This document shows, piece by piece, positions 1 through 9,568 of a stretch of DNA of 64,000 bases; within the stretch, counting starts at the first letter, position 1; every line of letters starts with the position of its first letter. Below the pieces are notes generated by a model. The model did not search any database, was not told where the DNA came from, and saw only the letters and a list, made by a program, of their open reading frames with translations. The translations under genes were made by a program, and so were the position numbers. Source of the DNA: Leptolinea sp. UBA5203 (lineage in GTDB: Bacteria > Chloroflexota > Anaerolineae > Anaerolineales > Anaerolineaceae); the NCBI GenBank assembly GCA_002412765.1, contig DHVR01000004.1, forward strand, positions 59,003 through 123,002. Direction: 5' to 3'.

Positions 1-657
1 CGGCCTCTCCCCTTCCCTCCCAAGGAAGGGCAGGGATAGGTCACAGCCTGTACCTACCAAACCCAGCAATCCCCTGCAACTAATCCAACAGGAGTTCCTA
101 CCACCAAACTATATCAACATTCAAAATAGTCAACTACCCAATCAATTTCATTCCCCAAAAAGTGCCAGTCACACACTCCCCCATAATCCTGTCACCCCGC
201 CGGCCTCTCCCCTTCCCTCCCAGGGAAGGGCAGGGATAGGTCAAAACCCATACCTGCCAAACCCAACAATCCCCTGCAACCAATCCAACAGTAATTCTTA
301 AAACCAAACAAACTTCATCCACAAATTTGCCAACTACCCAATCAATTTCATTCCCCAAAAAGTGCCAGTCACACACTCCCCCACAACCCTGTCACCCCGC
401 CGGCCTCTCCCCTTCCCTCCCAGGGAAGGGCAGGGATAGGTCAAAACCCATACCTGCCAAACCAACAATTCCATGAATCCAATCCAAACAGGATTTCAAA
501 TAACCAAACAAACTTCATCCACAAATTTGCCAACTACCCAATCAATTTCAATCCCCAAAAAGTGCCAGTCACTCACTCCCCCATAACCCTGTCACCCCGC
601 CGGCCTCTCCCCTTCCCTCCCAGGGAAGGGCAGGGATAGGTCAAAACCCATACCTGC
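1..657. repeat. 200-bp tandem repeat, three full units plus part of a fourth
   Basis: The block that begins CGGCCTCTCCCCTTCCCTCC starts at 1, 201, 401 and 601, so the period is exactly 200 bp. Units differ by substitutions and small compensating indels. The fourth unit is lost after about 657. Each unit carries a short hairpin (CCTTCCCT, 3-nt loop, AGGGAAGG in units 2-4) and a shared CCAATCAATTTCA...AAAAAGTGCCAGTCAC segment. The array probably continues left of the window. The reading frames inside it are made of repeat sequence and are not believed to be genes. Confidence 0.9.
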
Positions 658-745
658 TAACCCATAAATTCCCTGCCCTCTTTAAATTTCCAAAATCCAC
701 CCTTAACTATACAATTAATAAAACAATCACCCATGGAAAAACCCA

Positions 746-1132
746 ATGGAAGACCAACCCCAACCCGTAAATTTTACCGTTCGCGGACAAAAAACCACAA
801 CGCAAAAACATGATTTTGCCAAACAACTTCGCCGCAAAATGACACCCGCCGAAGCAAAACTTTGGGCGCGTCTCAGGGCAGACCGCTTGGCGGGCATCCA
901 TTTTCGCCGCCAGCAAATTATCGATCCTTTCATTGTCGATTTCTATTGCCATCAAGCCGCGCTCATCATTGAAATAGATGGAGATATTCACCAATACCAA
1001 CAACAAGCAGACCAGCGCCGAGAAGCTTTCCTGCGCTCCCATGGATATCGCATCATTCGATTTAGCAATAAACAGGTCATGCAGGAAATTGAAACCGTAT
1101 TGGAAATTATTTATTTGCAATGCAACCAATAA
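746..1132 (+). CDS. DUF559 endonuclease-like protein
   Basis: This 128-residue protein matches the DUF559 family, small relatives of the Vsr/restriction-endonuclease fold often seen singly in genomes. Visible landmarks are the N-terminal K-MTPAEAKLWARLR segment (about 31-44), FRRQ at 53-56, IVDFYC at 63-68, IEIDGD at 75-80 followed by H82, and the terminal RIIRFSN strand. D65, E76 and D78 are the likely metal-binding residues. Length is typical for the family. It stands alone between the tandem repeat and a hairpin terminator. The cellular role of such single DUF559 proteins is not established, so nuclease activity is family inference. Confidence 0.85.
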   Translation: MEDQPQPVNFTVRGQKTTTQKHDFAKQLRRKMTPAEAKLWARLRADRLAGIHFRRQQIIDPFIVDFYCHQAALIIEIDGDIHQYQQQADQRREAFLRSHGYRIIRFSNKQVMQEIETVLEIIYLQCNQ

Positions 1133-1177
1133 ACAAAAACAGAGACCAGGAAGGTTCCTCGGTCTCTGTTTGTTTTT
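1131..1177. terminator. Bidirectional hairpin terminator between convergent genes
   Basis: A long inverted repeat runs from AAACAAAAACAGAGACC (1131-1147) to GGTCTCTGTTTGTTTTT (1161-1177), with an inner AGGAA/TTCCT helix. It has U-rich tracts on both strands and lies between the DUF559 gene and the convergent lipoprotein gene. Confidence 0.85.
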
Positions 1178-1194
1178 CAGACAGGTTGGATGAT

Positions 1195-2118
1195 TTAGCG
1201 AATCCAGTAACTCATTTCTTCCAGGGAGTAGGTAAATTTTTCCGTGGCATCCGGGTCCACATAGACTCCGAAATATCCGCCTGGGAAGGTGGCATCCGTG
1301 GCATCCCCCACCAAAACACCGTTGATATACAATTCAATCTTTTCACCGGTGGTCATCACCCCCAGCCGGTTGGTCTGGTCGCTGCCGGTTAAAATAGCAT
1401 CCGAGGCTTTCCACCAGATCAAGGTGGTCGCTTTTTTCGTTTTGCCATCCCACAACCATAAGCGATACATACCGTCGCAGGAGACTGCAAAGAAATAACC
1501 ACGGTCCGCTTCACTGCGAATCGGTACGCGGAAAACAATGCCATAGGTGTCTTTTCCGGCGCAGGTACCGGTCTTGAAGGTGCCTTCAATATACAAATTG
1601 GAACCGCCCTGGACAGCCGGCAAGCGCCAACCGGAGGTGGTGCCTTCACCGCGCATGGTCATAGACCCGTCTTTGATTTCATTAAACGAGTATTCATCTT
1701 GACCAATGGGCCAAACCCATTGATTTCCGGCAGTGAAGGTATCTGTTGAGGAGGGATTCCCCAATTTCAAGCGCGGATCAGAAGCCGGCGGCATGAGAGT
1801 AGGAGGCAGGGTTGGGGTAATAGTAGGCGTTTCGCTGGGCAGCGGCGTCATGGTGGGTAAAGGAGTCTTGGTGGCGGGGTCCTCAGTAGGAACTGCGGTT
1901 TCTTCCACCAGCGCAGTGGGCGTAGCTGTCGGCGGCAGCACTGCCAATGTCTCATTACCCATTGGACTGGGTATCTGAGTACTGGCATCCGGATTCTCAG
2001 TGAGAATCTGAGCCACACGCGTGGAAAGGTCAACATCCTGATCAACAGGGGCTTGCGGCAGCATACTGCACCCGGCTAACAGAATAACAATGGTCAAACT
2101 GAAGATTATCTTTTTCAT
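1195..2118 (-). CDS. Lipoprotein with Pro/Thr linker and lectin-like C-terminal domain
   Basis: The chosen start at 2118 gives a 307-residue protein with a clean lipoprotein signal (MKKIIFSL..., LAGC, acylated Cys17) and an AAGGAG ribosome site 7 nt upstream; an in-frame start at 2151 would bury the signal. A linker of about 80 residues rich in T, P and E follows. The C-terminal 180 residues look like a concanavalin/LamG-type beta-sandwich (YGIVFRVP, YFFAVSCDG, GEKIELYINGVLVGDA, FGVYVDPD). It is probably anchored on the outer face of the membrane and may bind a glycan or other ligand; no catalytic site is evident. Lipid anchor is well supported, domain assignment moderate. Confidence 0.8.
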   Translation of the reverse strand: MKKIIFSLTIVILLAGCSMLPQAPVDQDVDLSTRVAQILTENPDASTQIPSPMGNETLAVLPPTATPTALVEETAVPTEDPATKTPLPTMTPLPSETPTITPTLPPTLMPPASDPRLKLGNPSSTDTFTAGNQWVWPIGQDEYSFNEIKDGSMTMRGEGTTSGWRLPAVQGGSNLYIEGTFKTGTCAGKDTYGIVFRVPIRSEADRGYFFAVSCDGMYRLWLWDGKTKKATTLIWWKASDAILTGSDQTNRLGVMTTGEKIELYINGVLVGDATDATFPGGYFGVYVDPDATEKFTYSLEEMSYWIR

Positions 2119-2221
2119 CCATCTACTCCTTGGCGGTACCAACATCGGCACATCAATCTATAGGGCATAGTTGCAATAGACGTGCCAACCCCATAATTTG
2201 ATCAAATTAACCTGAAATATA

Positions 2222-2707
2222 TTACTGCTTATATCCTATCATACGGATGAAATCTTTGCGCCATTGAATATCCTCTTTTCCTTCAATCCCCAGCGGAGAA
2301 TCGCCGTCAATGACGCCCACAATTCCGCGGCCCTCTCCTGCAGAGGCAATAATAACCTGGGTTGGATTGGCTGTCGCGCAAAATAATTGCACAACTTCCG
2401 GTACATCACGGATCGCCCGCAGGATATTGATTGGATAAAAGCCATCCCCAAGGAAGAGGATAAAACTGTGCCCTGCGCCAATGGCTATGGCATTATCCTG
2501 CGCCAACTGAATCATGGCGTCATTGGTACCAGACCAACGAACCAGGCGTTTACCGGAGGCCTCGCAGAATGCCAAGCCAAATTGAATGCCGGGAACTGTA
2601 TTAACCAGAGCTTCGTGAATATCTTCAATAGTCTTAATAAAATGGGCTTGCCCAAGGATAAAATTAGTATCAAGCGGTTTTTTAATCGGTACAAGGCTGA
2701 GATCCAT
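2222..2707 (-). CDS. Adenosine-specific kinase family protein (DUF355)
   Basis: A 161-residue cytosolic protein matching the family named adenosine-specific kinase (PF04008), found in archaea and many anaerobic bacteria. Conserved family segments are GQAHFIKTIEDIHEALV, PGIQFGLAFCEASGKRLVR, IGAGHSFILFL, PINILRAIRDVPEV, FCATANPTQVI and GRGIVGVIDG. Full family length. A GGAGGAG site 8 nt before the ATG supports the start. Biochemical proof of adenosine binding comes from few members, so the exact reaction here is uncertain. It is a single-gene unit. Confidence 0.88.
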   Translation of the reverse strand: MDLSLVPIKKPLDTNFILGQAHFIKTIEDIHEALVNTVPGIQFGLAFCEASGKRLVRWSGTNDAMIQLAQDNAIAIGAGHSFILFLGDGFYPINILRAIRDVPEVVQLFCATANPTQVIIASAGEGRGIVGVIDGDSPLGIEGKEDIQWRKDFIRMIGYKQ

Positions 2708-2921
2708 GAAATCACTCCTCCAACTTTAAGTTGGTGTTATCATTTTTGTAAATCCCTGAGGATTCGTTCGGCGCGTACTCTTATTTTAATGTAAAATAAG
2801 CTATTGGAACCATCCATTATTATCTCCTTTATTGGAATCATTTTCTCTTTAATGAAACAGAGAACCCGCTACTAAAACAACGCATTTCTCATTGATTGCT
2901 GTTTTCACGAAGGAGTTTATT

Positions 2922-3086
2922 ATGCCTTGGTCACTGGGTGTCCCAATCGGTTTATCGGTATCTTTATGCGGTGCCATTTTGTATTATGCTAATAAAAAAT
3001 ATAAAAAGTTGGCTACCTATTTAATCGCAGGTGGATTATTGGTATCCTTGTTCACAGTAGTAGGCATTTATTTCTTCCTGCTCTAA
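2922..3086 (+). CDS. Small two-helix membrane protein
   Basis: The start at 2922 is set by AAGGAG 7 nt upstream and gives 54 residues (MPWSLGVPIG...), nearly all of it two hydrophobic helices (about 5-22 and 33-52) joined by a basic NKKYKK loop. No known family was recognised. Start, ribosome site and composition all argue for a real small membrane protein. The next membrane gene on the same strand starts about 70 nt downstream, so the two may be co-transcribed. Confidence 0.6.
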   Translation: MPWSLGVPIGLSVSLCGAILYYANKKYKKLATYLIAGGLLVSLFTVVGIYFFLL

Positions 3087-3154
3087 CAGGAAGACCAACA
3101 AAATAGACGTATTCCGTGTATTTCCAGCTTCAATCAGGAAAACAGGGGCCGGTC

Positions 3155-3598
3155 ATGAAACTTCATCTATCCCCACCCTATCGAATTTGGATAGTGCGAT
3201 TCCTGATTGGTCTGGTGGTCTTTTTTAATCTAGAATCCGCCATAGCTTTTTTAATCCACCCTGATGTCTATACATCGTCCTATGAATTAAGTGGAATTCC
3301 TGGCGATGCTGCCATCCGCGGTTTTGCCATCCTTTTTTGTATGTGGAATGTTCCATACCTGTTTGCGTTCTGGCACCCGATAAAATATCATATCTCCTTA
3401 TGGGAGAGTGTCCTCATGCAAGCTACCGGTTTGCTGGGAGAATCCTGGCTGGTCAGCCAAATCCCCACGGAGTTTGGTTTGTTACGAAATTCTATTTTTC
3501 GCTTCATCATATTTGATGGGGCCGGGCTGCTTCTATTGCTTATTGCGCTTAGCCTCATGATTTCTCTCCGGAAGAAGACCTATCCTGTCCCGCAATAG
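3155..3598 (+). CDS. Four-helix integral membrane protein, unknown function
   Basis: From the ATG at 3155 this is a 147-residue protein with about four membrane helices (near 11-32, 54-74, 82-100 and 117-138). A GTG at 3116 would add 13 polar residues that do not look like the family core. It ends 30 nt before the histidine kinase gene, so it may belong to the same transcript. The general pattern resembles small DoxX-like or DUF-type membrane proteins, but no specific family can be named. Confidence 0.7.
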   Translation: MKLHLSPPYRIWIVRFLIGLVVFFNLESAIAFLIHPDVYTSSYELSGIPGDAAIRGFAILFCMWNVPYLFAFWHPIKYHISLWESVLMQATGLLGESWLVSQIPTEFGLLRNSIFRFIIFDGAGLLLLLIALSLMISLRKKTYPVPQ

Positions 3599-3627
3599 GT
3601 TGGATCGAATCGTCAGGAAAAAACTAC

Positions 3628-5811
3628 ATGCTCGCTGAAAAAACTACCTCGCTATACGGACGCTGGCAGAAGACAATAATTGCCGCTGTCTGTCTGTACG
3701 CCGCTCTGTATATTGCCTGGCTTTTTTTGGGAAGAGAATCTGTCAATGAACGGTTAATCATTGGATCCATCAGTCTGCTGTTCACTTCATTGGCTGCCTT
3801 TAGTATGGCCGTCTGGGTTATTGCTTCAATGGAAAAGGGTGCCCTACGGACGGCCTGGATCTGGCTGTCCATAGGGTTGATACTCTGGACAATATCAGAT
3901 GCAGCCCGGCTGTTTTCATCAGGAACCTGGATGTCCTCCAACACAGTCACCATGCTCCATGACCTGGTCCTTTTACTGGGTTTCCTGCCCATCTGGGTTG
4001 GATTGATGCTTTACCCCAGAACTCGCCTGTTGATGCGGAATCGAATTCAACTTTGGATCAATATCACCGTAAGCACTACCGCCCTGGTCACCTTGATCTG
4101 GATTGTATTCATCACACCCCTGCAGCAGATTCCGATTCAACCCGGGGGATCGTGGTTAGCTTCATATATACCCATCGCTGATTTGTTTTCTCTCATCCTG
4201 ATGATGGTCTTTTTTCTACTTTCCGATACACGTAAAACTTCTCTGCCGCTTTCTTTATTCAGTTTGGGAATTCTCGCTTATCTCTTATCGGATCTAATTT
4301 ATGCCCAATTGATCCCACAGATGAGTTATGCAGTTGGCGGCATGCTGGATGTTGGCTGGTTCATCGGGGATGGACTATTCATCTTTGGCGCCTTTGAGCA
4401 ACTGCGTACGCCAAACCGTCATCCTGGCCGATTCCAGAGCGCCGTCTTTGCTCGCTTTCAAACCCTGCTGCCATTCTTGGCCATCATCGGCTTGGGATGG
4501 TACGCCCTGATCGATTGGTGGGTGGTCGGCAGGTTTAACGCCTTAGGTCTCTGGGTTACTTTTCTATTATCCCTGGCCATGATCGTTCGCCAGGCCATGC
4601 TTGCCGGGGAGGTTTCCATCCGGCAATATGCCAGCCTGGTCAACAGCATTGCTGAAGCCACCTTTGTCTGTGACGAAAAAGGAAATCTGCAATTGGTTAA
4701 TCCAGCCTTTGTCGCCCTGACAGCTGTTGAGGCTGCCCGTTTAGCCGAAATTAATATTGAGCAGATTTTTGAAGGGGACAATGCATGGCAGACTATTCTT
4801 CAGGACGCGCAAAGAGAGGGTTGGAGCGGGGAAATTTGTCTGAAACATCCCGATCAAAACGATATCCCGGTTTCACTTTCCCTGCGTCCCATTCATCCCA
4901 AGGAAGACCGCCGTCTGGTTATTGCCGGAACCCTGTTTGACTTGAGCGAGCAGAAACAGCAGCAAGCCGCGTTAACTACGGCCAATGAGCAAATCAATCT
5001 GGACCGCAAACAACTGGAATATCTCAACACGCAGTTGGAACAGATAGTGGTTGAGCGCACCCGGGATTTGCGGTCCGCCTATCAACAGCTGGAAGAACAA
5101 AACATCACCTTGCAAAAGTTGGATCAAATCAAATCCGACTTTGTCTCCATGGTATCCCATGAATTACGCGCCCCGCTCACCAATATCAACGGCGGGATCG
5201 AACTTCTCCTGACCGGGCAGCAGCAACCAGCAGGCAGCCAACAAAAACTCCTCCTCGTACAAAAAGAAATCAACCGCCTGACCCGCTTTGTCGAAACCAT
5301 TTTGGATTTATCCGCTCTGGATGCCGACAAGCTGCCGCTATATCCTATGCCCATGGACTTCTCTTCCTTCATCCAACAATTTCAGCAAGTCTTCCAACAC
5401 CAACAAACCATCCATCGAATCCAATGGCAAATTCCTCAGGAAAATATCCTCCTGTATGCTGATGATCATGCCCTGCACAGCATTTTGTTTCACTTATTGG
5501 ATAACGCCATAAAATACGCCCCGCAAGGGGATATTTGGGTCCGCGCTAAAAAAACGGCGGATGAAATTACTATTTATATCGAAGATGAAGGCCCAGGCAT
5601 TAAGCAAGATGTGATGCCGCTCCTGTTTGATCGTTTCTATCGGCCAGATTCCCAGGACGCCCAAAGCGTTTATGGATATGGATTGGGACTTTATATTGTC
5701 AAACGGCTGACCGAAGCCATGCAAGGGCGCGTCTCGGTTCAGAATCGTTTACCTCACGGCGCAGTGTTTAGCGTCTGTCTGCCGCTCTTTCAGGAGGGAA
5801 TGGACTTATGA
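3628..5811 (+). CDS. Membrane sensor histidine kinase with PAS domain
   Basis: This 727-residue protein has an N-terminal block of about eight or nine membrane helices (1-325), a PAS domain (about 332-440), a coiled-coil linker (about 445-500), a HisKA domain with SHELRAP and phospho-acceptor His511, and a HATPase domain with N-box DNAIKYAP (Asn626), G1 DEGPGI (about 652-657) and G2 YGLGLYIVKRL (about 684). All catalytic boxes are intact. The stop codon overlaps the start of the response regulator by 4 bp (ATGA), so the two are translationally coupled. The signal sensed is unknown; the multi-helix N-terminus suggests a membrane or cell-envelope cue. Confidence 0.93.
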   Translation: MLAEKTTSLYGRWQKTIIAAVCLYAALYIAWLFLGRESVNERLIIGSISLLFTSLAAFSMAVWVIASMEKGALRTAWIWLSIGLILWTISDAARLFSSGTWMSSNTVTMLHDLVLLLGFLPIWVGLMLYPRTRLLMRNRIQLWINITVSTTALVTLIWIVFITPLQQIPIQPGGSWLASYIPIADLFSLILMMVFFLLSDTRKTSLPLSLFSLGILAYLLSDLIYAQLIPQMSYAVGGMLDVGWFIGDGLFIFGAFEQLRTPNRHPGRFQSAVFARFQTLLPFLAIIGLGWYALIDWWVVGRFNALGLWVTFLLSLAMIVRQAMLAGEVSIRQYASLVNSIAEATFVCDEKGNLQLVNPAFVALTAVEAARLAEINIEQIFEGDNAWQTILQDAQREGWSGEICLKHPDQNDIPVSLSLRPIHPKEDRRLVIAGTLFDLSEQKQQQAALTTANEQINLDRKQLEYLNTQLEQIVVERTRDLRSAYQQLEEQNITLQKLDQIKSDFVSMVSHELRAPLTNINGGIELLLTGQQQPAGSQQKLLLVQKEINRLTRFVETILDLSALDADKLPLYPMPMDFSSFIQQFQQVFQHQQTIHRIQWQIPQENILLYADDHALHSILFHLLDNAIKYAPQGDIWVRAKKTADEITIYIEDEGPGIKQDVMPLLFDRFYRPDSQDAQSVYGYGLGLYIVKRLTEAMQGRVSVQNRLPHGAVFSVCLPLFQEGMDL

Positions 5812-6488
5812 ATGAAAAAATCTTATTGGTGGATGATGATCCTACCCTGATTCAATTTGTATCCGAATTCCTGACCAACGACGGATTACAGGTCCTGAAA
5901 GCCTCCAATGGACAGGAGGCTCTGCGTCTGGCCTATATGGAGCACCCTGAACTGGTGGTACTGGATGTGATGATGCCGGGTATGGACGGCTGGGAAGTCA
6001 CCGCCCGCTTACGTGAAATGGCCGATATTCCCATTATTCTCATCACCGGTAAAACCTCCGAAGCGGACAAGCTGCGCGGCTTCCAATTGGGCGTGGATGA
6101 TTATGTCACCAAACCCTTCAGCTTTGCTGAACTCTCCGCCAGAATTCGTGCTGTACTTACCCGTTTACACCGAAAATTTCGGGATGATAACGCCATCCAA
6201 TTTGGCAACTGCGTCCTGGATATCCCCCGACGGGAATTAAAAATGGCAGGCGAAATCATCGCCCTCACCCCCACGGAGTACCGGCTGCTGGAAGTTCTGG
6301 CACAAAACCGCGGACACGCCGTCTCGGAGACTGAATTGGTCACGGCCATCTGGGGCGCCAATCGACAGGAGGACTCTTCCGTGGTGCGCCGGTATATCTG
6401 GTTACTGCGCCGCAAAATCGAAGAGGATCCCTCAGCGCCGCTCTGGGTGGTGACTGTGAGGGGTTTTGGCTATCGCCTGGAAATGTAA
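5808..6488 (+). CDS. OmpR-family response regulator
   Basis: A 226-residue regulator. The receiver domain (about 3-118) has the acidic pair DDD at 9-11, phospho-acceptor Asp53 in VVLDVMMPG, and Lys102 in YVTKPF. The C-terminal winged helix (about 130-226) has the OmpR/PhoB signature LTPTEYRLLEVLAQNRG, VVRRYIWLLRRKIEED and VRGFGYRLE. It overlaps the upstream kinase gene by 4 bp, which makes the kinase its partner. Target genes cannot be read from the sequence. Confidence 0.95.
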   Translation: MNEKILLVDDDPTLIQFVSEFLTNDGLQVLKASNGQEALRLAYMEHPELVVLDVMMPGMDGWEVTARLREMADIPIILITGKTSEADKLRGFQLGVDDYVTKPFSFAELSARIRAVLTRLHRKFRDDNAIQFGNCVLDIPRRELKMAGEIIALTPTEYRLLEVLAQNRGHAVSETELVTAIWGANRQEDSSVVRRYIWLLRRKIEEDPSAPLWVVTVRGFGYRLEM

Positions 6489-6491
6489 AAT

Positions 6492-6519
6492 TTGACTGAA
6501 AAGAGAAACAGGGTATAAT
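6492..6519 (+). promoter_or_regulatory. Sigma-70-type promoter for the acetyltransferase gene
   Basis: TTGACT (6492-6497) and TATAAT (6514-6519) are separated by 16 bp, 40 nt upstream of the ATG at 6559. It begins just after the response regulator stop codon, so the next gene is separately transcribed. Confidence 0.7.
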
Positions 6520-6558
6520 GCCAAAGCACACATCAAACTTTATCAGTGGACGGCAAGC

Positions 6559-7554
6559 ATGATTTTTAGTACACATATCACTTTTTCGGATAACCTATCC
6601 CAGGCCTGGGATGAACTCTTAGCGGTAAGCGCAAGCAATGTGCCTTTTCTTAAATATAACTATCAAAAGATTTGGTGGGAAAGCCGCGGCGCCAATGAAT
6701 GGAGCATGGATAGCGAACTGGTACTAATCACCGCTGAAGACGCCGGCATATTGCGCGGCGTGGCGCCCCTCTTTCGCACCCCACAGGGTGAGCTTCATCT
6801 GGTAGGCAGCACCGAAATCTCTGATTTCCTCGATTTTGTTGTCCGACCAGAGGATGCACCCGCCTTTGTCGCCGGGGTGTGGGATGTGCTGCAGAAAATC
6901 GACTGGAAGGTCATGATCCTGGATAATATTCTTGAGACGTCCCCTCTCATCCCTGCCTTTCAGCAAACCATGGCTAAAGCCTCTCTGGAATTAAACCTGG
7001 AACCCGTAGAAGTAGCCCCTGCCATCACCCTGGATGGTGATTGGGAAGCCTACCTGGCTACGGTTAAGAAAAAACAGCGCCACGAAATCCGCCGCAAAAT
7101 GCGCCGGGCGGATGAATCCGAATTGCAGGTTACTTTCAAAGTGATCGATCAGTTGGAAGAGCTTCCCCAAGCCATACAGGACGTTTTCCATCTGATGCGC
7201 TTTGATAAGGAAAAGAAAATCTTCCTCACCCCAGCCATGGAAAGCTTGTTTGAGAAAATCGCAGTCTGGGCATTCAACGAAGGCATTTTAAATCTGGCCT
7301 TCCTTGAAGTTGACGGCAAAGCCTCCGCCTGTAATTTCAGTTTTGATTACAACAATCAGATCTGGCTGTACAATTCCGGCATCAGCGCTGAATATCAGGA
7401 TCTTTCCCTGGGTTGGGTGATCCTTGGAAAATTGATTGAATGGTCTACTGTGGAAGGAAAAAACCGCTTTGATTTCATGCGCGGCGATGAAGAGTACAAA
7501 TACCGCTTCGGCGCGGAGAACCGTCAGCTCTATCGGCTGAGCATCACTCGATAG
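6559..7554 (+). CDS. GNAT/FemAB-like acyltransferase (CelD/BcsL type)
   Basis: A 331-residue protein resembling the Acetyltransf_6 (CelD/BcsL/FemAB-like) group. An N-terminal segment contains the FLKYNYQKIWWES pattern, a basic stretch KKKQRHEIRRKMRRADE lies around 174-190, and the C-terminal half has the acyltransferase strands AFLEVDGKASACNFSFDYNNQIWLYN, split here over about 252-277, then DLSLGWVILGKLIEWS and FDFMRGDEEYKYRFG near the end. Members modify polysaccharides, peptidoglycan or amino compounds; the substrate here is unknown. It has its own promoter and overlaps the convergent lipoprotein gene by 11 bp at the 3' end. Confidence 0.82.
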   Translation: MIFSTHITFSDNLSQAWDELLAVSASNVPFLKYNYQKIWWESRGANEWSMDSELVLITAEDAGILRGVAPLFRTPQGELHLVGSTEISDFLDFVVRPEDAPAFVAGVWDVLQKIDWKVMILDNILETSPLIPAFQQTMAKASLELNLEPVEVAPAITLDGDWEAYLATVKKKQRHEIRRKMRRADESELQVTFKVIDQLEELPQAIQDVFHLMRFDKEKKIFLTPAMESLFEKIAVWAFNEGILNLAFLEVDGKASACNFSFDYNNQIWLYNSGISAEYQDLSLGWVILGKLIEWSTVEGKNRFDFMRGDEEYKYRFGAENRQLYRLSITR

Positions 7555-9565
7555 GCGGCACTCCCAGAAAAATAACGCTTCCGTCGCTGGCTGCCAGTAA
7601 AATGGCGCGCCCGTCTTCACTGAAGACAAGTTTCGCACTGGGGTCAGCATTGGGTAGATCCAGCAACTTTTGCTGGTTGGCTGTATTCCAGATCACAAGG
7701 TTGGCACCCCCCACAACGAGCAGGCTTCCATCCGGGCTGAATACAGCCTGATGTGCTCCCCCAGGTAACTGATACAACATATTGGTGCCGTCATACCCAA
7801 TCATCACCAGATGAGGTCCATCAACGGCATACCGCTCCAGCAGCATTCCCTGCGCTGTGGCTGTCAAATACCGCCCTTCAACCACCCCGCTCAATGAATC
7901 CATGGCGATATCATAGACCTGCGTCTGCCCACGCCCGCTGGCAATGAGAACTTTCTCATCCGGGGAAAAGTCCAATCTTTCCACAACAATTTTCCAATCC
8001 TGTTTTTTTAGAAAACTGCCATCCGGCAGATTCCACAACCCGCTGAGCTGCTGCCCGGTCTGGGCGGAAACGAGTCCGCTTTCGGGAGCCAGAAGCACTT
8101 GAACTGCTGCTTGACTCAATCCGCGAATTTTAATCGGTGCTTGCGTATCTCCCTCCTGGTTTATCTGCATCGTTCGATCCGCGAAAGCCTGAATGGAAAC
8201 GCCATCCTTTCCGACCAGCGCCGCCACGGGAAAAATCTCACTCAAACTGGGCGTAGAAGAATAACCGCCAGTCGCCAGGTCGAAACGCAGGGTTGTGCCA
8301 TCCACCAGGGCAAAGCCCAATTCATTTCCGGATAAACGTAGGGAGCAGAAGGCTTCCGCCGAAGCAAGCGCCAGCGGCAGGCTATTTTCTTCTTCGATCT
8401 GGCTTGTATCCCCATTCCAGGTGAAGAAATTCAACCTGTTGCTTAAGAGGACTAACCGGCTGTCATCCGCTGAAAGTTGCAGAAAGCGCGGATTATTGAT
8501 CTCTTCAGCCAGTTTGATTTCCGCAATAACTTTGGATTTCCTGCTTTCCCAGACCTGGACTTTATCCTTCAGCAAAGCAAACACGAATGCGCCGTCAGAA
8601 CTGATGGCAATATCCAACACCGGTTGGTTGAATCCACTAAAAAGCCCCAGGGTGGTGCCGTCCTCAAGGCTTTGCACGCGCACCAGCCAGGTTTGATTTA
8701 CCACCGCGCTCTTGCCGTCACCGGAGAAGCGCACTTGCGAGCCCGTTTTCTCGTTGGCGTCCAGACCAAAATAAATTTCCTGCTCCATCTTTAGCGTGGC
8801 CAAATTCCAGCGCTTTATCGGCTCAATCGTGGACCAGGTATAGATTTTCTTGTCATCCGCGGAAAAACCCAATGCCTCACTGCCTTGCAGCGTGGTCATC
8901 AGGTGGGTTGCTTGCACCTCATCTATAAGATCCACCAGGCTTATAGTCGCTTTCCAATCCGCTGCCAGCAAAACCGGGCGGGTATGCCCGCTAGCCAACG
9001 CCATGATCGGCGAGTCCCACTTTAGGGGGAGTTCTTCCAACGTTTCACTTGCCAAATCATAATGGAAGAACTTACCCTGCGCTCCGCCGCCCAGCAGGGA
9101 TTTTCCATCGCTGGAGAAGGTAAAGGTGTAAAGAGGGATACGAACCGGAATGCGCTTTAACAGCGTCATGCTTTGCGGATCAATTAATAGGATGGCCCGG
9201 GAGGTACTGATCGCCAGAAATTTTCCATCTGGCGACCACTGCATCTCATAGGCAATGCCGTCCCCCCAGGATCCCAGGACTTGCAGATCAGCGATATTTT
9301 CTACCGAAAGAACAAGAACATCCGCAGGGATGCCATCCCCTTCCGTCAACGGCTCCCAAGGTGTAGGAATATTGGTAGGGCTGATGGTGGGTGTTTCTGT
9401 CGCCGATAATGGAGTTGCTGAAATTGATGGTTTTTGAAGATTTTTTTCAGGTTGAGATCTCTGAGGAACCTGACACCCGGTCAGTACCGTAATAAAGATA
9501 ACCAACCAAATAAGCTGGCATACTCCTTTCTTTGGTTGCTGACCGGATGTCTTGTCTGAGTTCAT
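7544..9565 (-). CDS. WD40-like beta-propeller lipoprotein
   Basis: A 673-residue protein with a lipoprotein signal (hydrophobic 17-29, LTGC, Cys31), a Ser/Thr/Pro linker and then about fourteen WD40-like blades. Repeated units have the shape FSPDGK-LL-GG or SADDSRLVLLS (for example MQWSPDGKFLAIST, FTFSSDGKSLLGG, ISSDGAFVFALL, FSPDEKVLIASG, FSPDGSLLVVGG). It is predicted to sit on the outer membrane face as a protein-interaction scaffold; no enzymatic residues are apparent. The start codon lies 3 bp after the stop of the M20 peptidase on the same strand, so the two form an operon. Confidence 0.85.
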   Translation of the reverse strand: MNSDKTSGQQPKKGVCQLIWLVIFITVLTGCQVPQRSQPEKNLQKPSISATPLSATETPTISPTNIPTPWEPLTEGDGIPADVLVLSVENIADLQVLGSWGDGIAYEMQWSPDGKFLAISTSRAILLIDPQSMTLLKRIPVRIPLYTFTFSSDGKSLLGGGAQGKFFHYDLASETLEELPLKWDSPIMALASGHTRPVLLAADWKATISLVDLIDEVQATHLMTTLQGSEALGFSADDKKIYTWSTIEPIKRWNLATLKMEQEIYFGLDANEKTGSQVRFSGDGKSAVVNQTWLVRVQSLEDGTTLGLFSGFNQPVLDIAISSDGAFVFALLKDKVQVWESRKSKVIAEIKLAEEINNPRFLQLSADDSRLVLLSNRLNFFTWNGDTSQIEEENSLPLALASAEAFCSLRLSGNELGFALVDGTTLRFDLATGGYSSTPSLSEIFPVAALVGKDGVSIQAFADRTMQINQEGDTQAPIKIRGLSQAAVQVLLAPESGLVSAQTGQQLSGLWNLPDGSFLKKQDWKIVVERLDFSPDEKVLIASGRGQTQVYDIAMDSLSGVVEGRYLTATAQGMLLERYAVDGPHLVMIGYDGTNMLYQLPGGAHQAVFSPDGSLLVVGGANLVIWNTANQQKLLDLPNADPSAKLVFSEDGRAILLAASDGSVIFLGVPPIE

Positions 9566-9568
9566 GGA

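Noticed and set aside
134..376. 80-codon minus-strand frame in the tandem repeat
   Set aside because: It consists of repeat sequence, the same peptide recurs with the 200-bp period, and it has no ribosome site.
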